Shown: positions 62,075 to 64,000 of the stretch, piece after piece
Position numbering within the stretch: the first letter of the stretch is position 1
Layout of the letters: the number at the start of each line of letters is the position of its first letter
Origin: Mesobacillus subterraneus
GTDB taxonomy: Bacteria > Bacillota > Bacilli > Bacillales > Cytobacillaceae
Assembly: GCF_000934845.1 (NCBI RefSeq)
Contig: NZ_JXIQ01000019.1
Location: forward strand, 39,083 to 103,082
DNA length: 64,000 nucleotides
Reading direction: 5' to 3'
Made by a program: the position numbers and the translations under genes
The notes under the pieces: generated by a model
What the model was told of the DNA's origin: nothing
Seen by the model: only the letters and a program-made list of their open reading frames with translations
Databases searched by the model: none

Positions 62075-62638
62075 ATGCAAAGTCCTGATTTATTACCAGG
62101 AGAACAGGTTGTCCTATGCAAAGTGAAAGAGGATGATTTAGAAAAATGGTGGAGCCTCATCTATAATGATGAACATCCGGAATGGAAAAAATGGGATGCT
62201 CCTTATTATCCGTTGAGACATATTGAATATGAAAAATTCAGGGATCAAATGAGCAATTTGATACACCAGGGTTACGACCGAAAATACCTAATAAAAGTGG
62301 ATAATGAAATAATTGGTATGGTCACTTACTATTGGGAACACGAATCTTCACAGTGGCTTGAATTCGGAATCGTCATCTATCTCCCTGAATTCTGGAATGG
62401 AGGATATGGAACGGATGCGCTTATAGTATGGATTCAACATCTGTTTGACACCTTCCCCATTCCCCGGATAGGCTTTACCACATGGTCTGGAAACGCCAGA
62501 ATGTTGACTGTCGGCAAAAAATTAGGAATGGTGGAAGAGGCAAGAATCAGAAAGTGCCGCCTTTACAACGGAAAATACTATGATTCAATCAAAATGGGGT
62601 TATTAAGGGAAGAATGGGAAGCACGGGATCAGGGATAA
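62075..62638 (+). CDS. GNAT family N-acetyltransferase (RimJ/RimL-like)
   Basis: 187 residues. GNAT fold with strand beta4 WLEFGIVIYLPEFWNGGYGT, the acetyl-CoA loop NGGYGTDAL, and motif B SGNARMLTVGKKLGMVEEAR. AAGGAGG site. Probably N-acetylates a protein terminus, amine or antibiotic; the substrate is unknown. Confidence 0.9.
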   Translation: MQSPDLLPGEQVVLCKVKEDDLEKWWSLIYNDEHPEWKKWDAPYYPLRHIEYEKFRDQMSNLIHQGYDRKYLIKVDNEIIGMVTYYWEHESSQWLEFGIVIYLPEFWNGGYGTDALIVWIQHLFDTFPIPRIGFTTWSGNARMLTVGKKLGMVEEARIRKCRLYNGKYYDSIKMGLLREEWEARDQG

Positions 62639-62647
62639 TCTCTTGAT

Positions 62648-62672
62648 CCGACAAAATCTGTCGGTATTTATT
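62648..62672 (+). terminator. Hairpin after the GNAT gene
   Basis: CCGACA/TGTCGG with a five-base loop and TATTTATTTT; a plausible terminator. Confidence 0.6.
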
Positions 62673-62799
62673 TTAACGGATTTCCGTAAAAATAGGCACC
62701 AATGATGCCTATTGGTGACCTAATTTTGCGGATCGCCTCAAAATGGGGATCATTGGAGTGCCTGGCGTCATTCAGCTAAAATCATGAAAGATCTCACGC

Positions 62800-62937
62800 C
62801 TAAAGGATCCTCGACATATAATACTCGTCGAAAAATTGTCCATCCTTGAACATTGAACCCTTCTTCGTTCCCTCTATTTCAAATCCCATTCTTGTGTATA
62901 ATGCGATGGCTCCTTTATTCTTTGTTACGACAGTTAG
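62800..62937 (-). pseudogene. C-terminal fragment of a second GNAT acetyltransferase
   Basis: On the minus strand the frame reads KVWLTVVTKNKGAIALYTRM, GFEIEGTKKGSMFKDGQFFD, EYYMSRIL and stops. This is the C-terminal third of GNAT proteins of the YkkB/RimI group, with the NKGAIALYTRMGF motif intact. A stop (TGA) lies just before and the N-terminal two thirds are gone; the next gene ends at 62969. Confidence 0.75.
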
Positions 62938-62968
62938 CCAAACTTTATTGCTTCAACAACCAAACGGT

Positions 62969-63889
62969 TTATGAAAAAAGGTTTTTGATGCTGTTAATAA
63001 GTTCCTTAAAGAAGTTGGAGACGGATTCCAGAAATCCTTTGTCGCCTACAGCTTCCTCAATCCTTTTCTGGATATCGCCCGAAATGGTTTCTAATTGGCT
63101 TTTCACATTGTCAAAGTTTATGTTTAGGTCGCGCATTTTATTGAACAGATCGACAAGTAACTGCCTGTCTTCAGGGCTAAGTTGAATTTCAAGAGTTTTT
63201 AACTTTTCATCAATTATTTTTTCGATTTCCTCTTTGGTTGCTGGATTTTGCTCGGCAATATCTTTCTTGATTTCTGTCAGGAGTTCGCTGACTTTATCCT
63301 GATCAAGGCCGTCTTTTTTCACAAGGTTTGTCGCCAAGTTCAATTCCTGATTCGCTACTTCTGTGCGGTCCTTATTGAGTGCGGTTCCGTCCCCTTCATC
63401 ATATGCCTTGTAAATTCCGACTAGCGCTGAATGTCCAGTAACTTTCACCGGGGAAACCACGTCTACGACTGCATCTTCCACTCCAGCTGTTAACAGGGCG
63501 TTCGCATACATTTCATCCGTTACCTCTGTAATATTTTCTGGTGTAACCTGGTTAATAACGAGACCCTCTCCTGGATCCTTCCTGGTGATTTTTGCTGATG
63601 AGTACATGTTAGAATGCTCGTCACCGTCAATATAGTTCACTAGGTCTTTTCCGGTGACGATTATTTCTTTTACTTTCGTTGGATCTGTTACATCCAGCAG
63701 ATCCCGAACCTCTTCTTTTTGTTTTTCAGTGAGAGCTTCACCATATACAACAATCGGAAGGCCGTATTTTTCATTAATCGCTTCCTCTTGATTCCCAGTG
63801 GAAGCAAAAGCTGGCACAGCAACGATAACTAGAGCAAAAATGAACAAACTAGCTACCGCAACAAAATGTACTACGTATTTCGCCTTCAT
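62969..63889 (-). CDS. ypuA: DUF1002 secreted/membrane-anchored protein (YpuA-like)
   Basis: 306 residues with a signal peptide (VVHFVAVASLFIFALVIVAV, then PAFAS). The DUF1002 domain begins about residue 45 (LPIVVYGEALTEKQKEEVRD) and contains VTGKDLVNYIDG and GVEDAVVDVVSPVKVTGHSA. The C-terminal 100 residues are charged coiled coil. B. subtilis ypuA is part of the cell-envelope stress response. AAAAGGAG site. The last 110 bp of the window show nothing further. Confidence 0.9.
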   Translation of the reverse strand: MKAKYVVHFVAVASLFIFALVIVAVPAFASTGNQEEAINEKYGLPIVVYGEALTEKQKEEVRDLLDVTDPTKVKEIIVTGKDLVNYIDGDEHSNMYSSAKITRKDPGEGLVINQVTPENITEVTDEMYANALLTAGVEDAVVDVVSPVKVTGHSALVGIYKAYDEGDGTALNKDRTEVANQELNLATNLVKKDGLDQDKVSELLTEIKKDIAEQNPATKEEIEKIIDEKLKTLEIQLSPEDRQLLVDLFNKMRDLNINFDNVKSQLETISGDIQKRIEEAVGDKGFLESVSNFFKELINSIKNLFS

Positions 63890-64000
63890 CCTATTTTTCT
63901 CCTTTTTTACATCTATTCAGTACCACTAGTGTTGCATAAATAATGTCACAATTTTCAGTTTAATAATTTTCATCTTTAAGAGCCAAAAAAGTAATTACCT

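Noticed and set aside
1..64000. Prophage, insertion sequence or CRISPR array
   Set aside because: No transposase, integrase, phage structural gene, or regularly spaced repeat was found on either strand.

Overview
The window reads as a moderately AT-rich, spore-forming member of the Bacillaceae, most like Mesobacillus, Cytobacillus or another relative of Bacillus subtilis. The evidence is a near-identical TnrA, ParE/ParC, YeeI, Spx, HxlR-HxlA-HxlB, YuzB and YpuA complement, spore coat CotF proteins, strong AGGAGG ribosome sites, many TTG/GTG starts and classic hairpin-plus-T terminators. I see no phage, insertion sequence, CRISPR array, rRNA or tRNA. The genus is an inference from protein similarity recalled from memory, not a database result.

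Layout. 0-12 kb: amtB and tnrA with one TnrA-type box each, two tiny genes (one FbpA-like), a YkgA-type amidinohydrolase, an AlsT-type amino-acid symporter, a patatin phospholipase, small housekeeping proteins, YeeI, an alcohol dehydrogenase, a mirror-image pair of CotF operons, a nucleoside hydrolase and a methyltransferase. 13-28 kb: parE-parC, followed by a subtilase, HelD, a glycerate-use block (cdaR, gntP, glxK) and an NCS2 permease lying between parE and plsY, which are direct neighbours in B. subtilis. 29-41 kb: an orphan histidine kinase, a CapA-like protein, the 5-oxoprolinase operon pxpB-pxpC-pxpA with its NRAMP-like transporter, haemolysin III, an LTA synthase, a lipoprotein nuclease and an aldo/keto reductase. 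41-46 kb: yeiH with a divergent LysR gene, then hxlR facing hxlA-hxlB (ribulose monophosphate formaldehyde fixation) and a short-chain dehydrogenase. 46-54 kb: redox and envelope genes (Rrf2, Spx paralogue, signal peptidase I, TerC, TatA) interrupted by several decayed genes. 54-64 kb: an aminotransferase, an EamA exporter, a GDSL-lipase/ABC-exporter operon, a SleB-type hydrolase, small conserved proteins, a lipoprotein, a GNAT acetyltransferase and a YpuA-like protein.

The most striking signal is at 51139-51372. An otherwise intact 77-residue glutaredoxin-like gene has an in-frame TGA exactly where the first cysteine of its CPYC active site should be. A perfect 6-bp hairpin with a GGG loop follows 32 bases downstream, the place and shape of a bacterial SECIS element. 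This could be a selenocysteine glutaredoxin or a fresh nonsense mutation; selA/selB/selC/selD must be sought elsewhere in the genome.

Second-rank signals are two identical-architecture operators (ACTGTAA-N9-TTACAGT, centres 63 bp apart) in front of the Spx paralogue, exact or near-exact TnrA boxes at tnrA and amtB, twin cre-like sites at gntP, and a set of short gene relics (M20 peptidase, VOC protein, DUF817, YozG-type HTH, GNAT).
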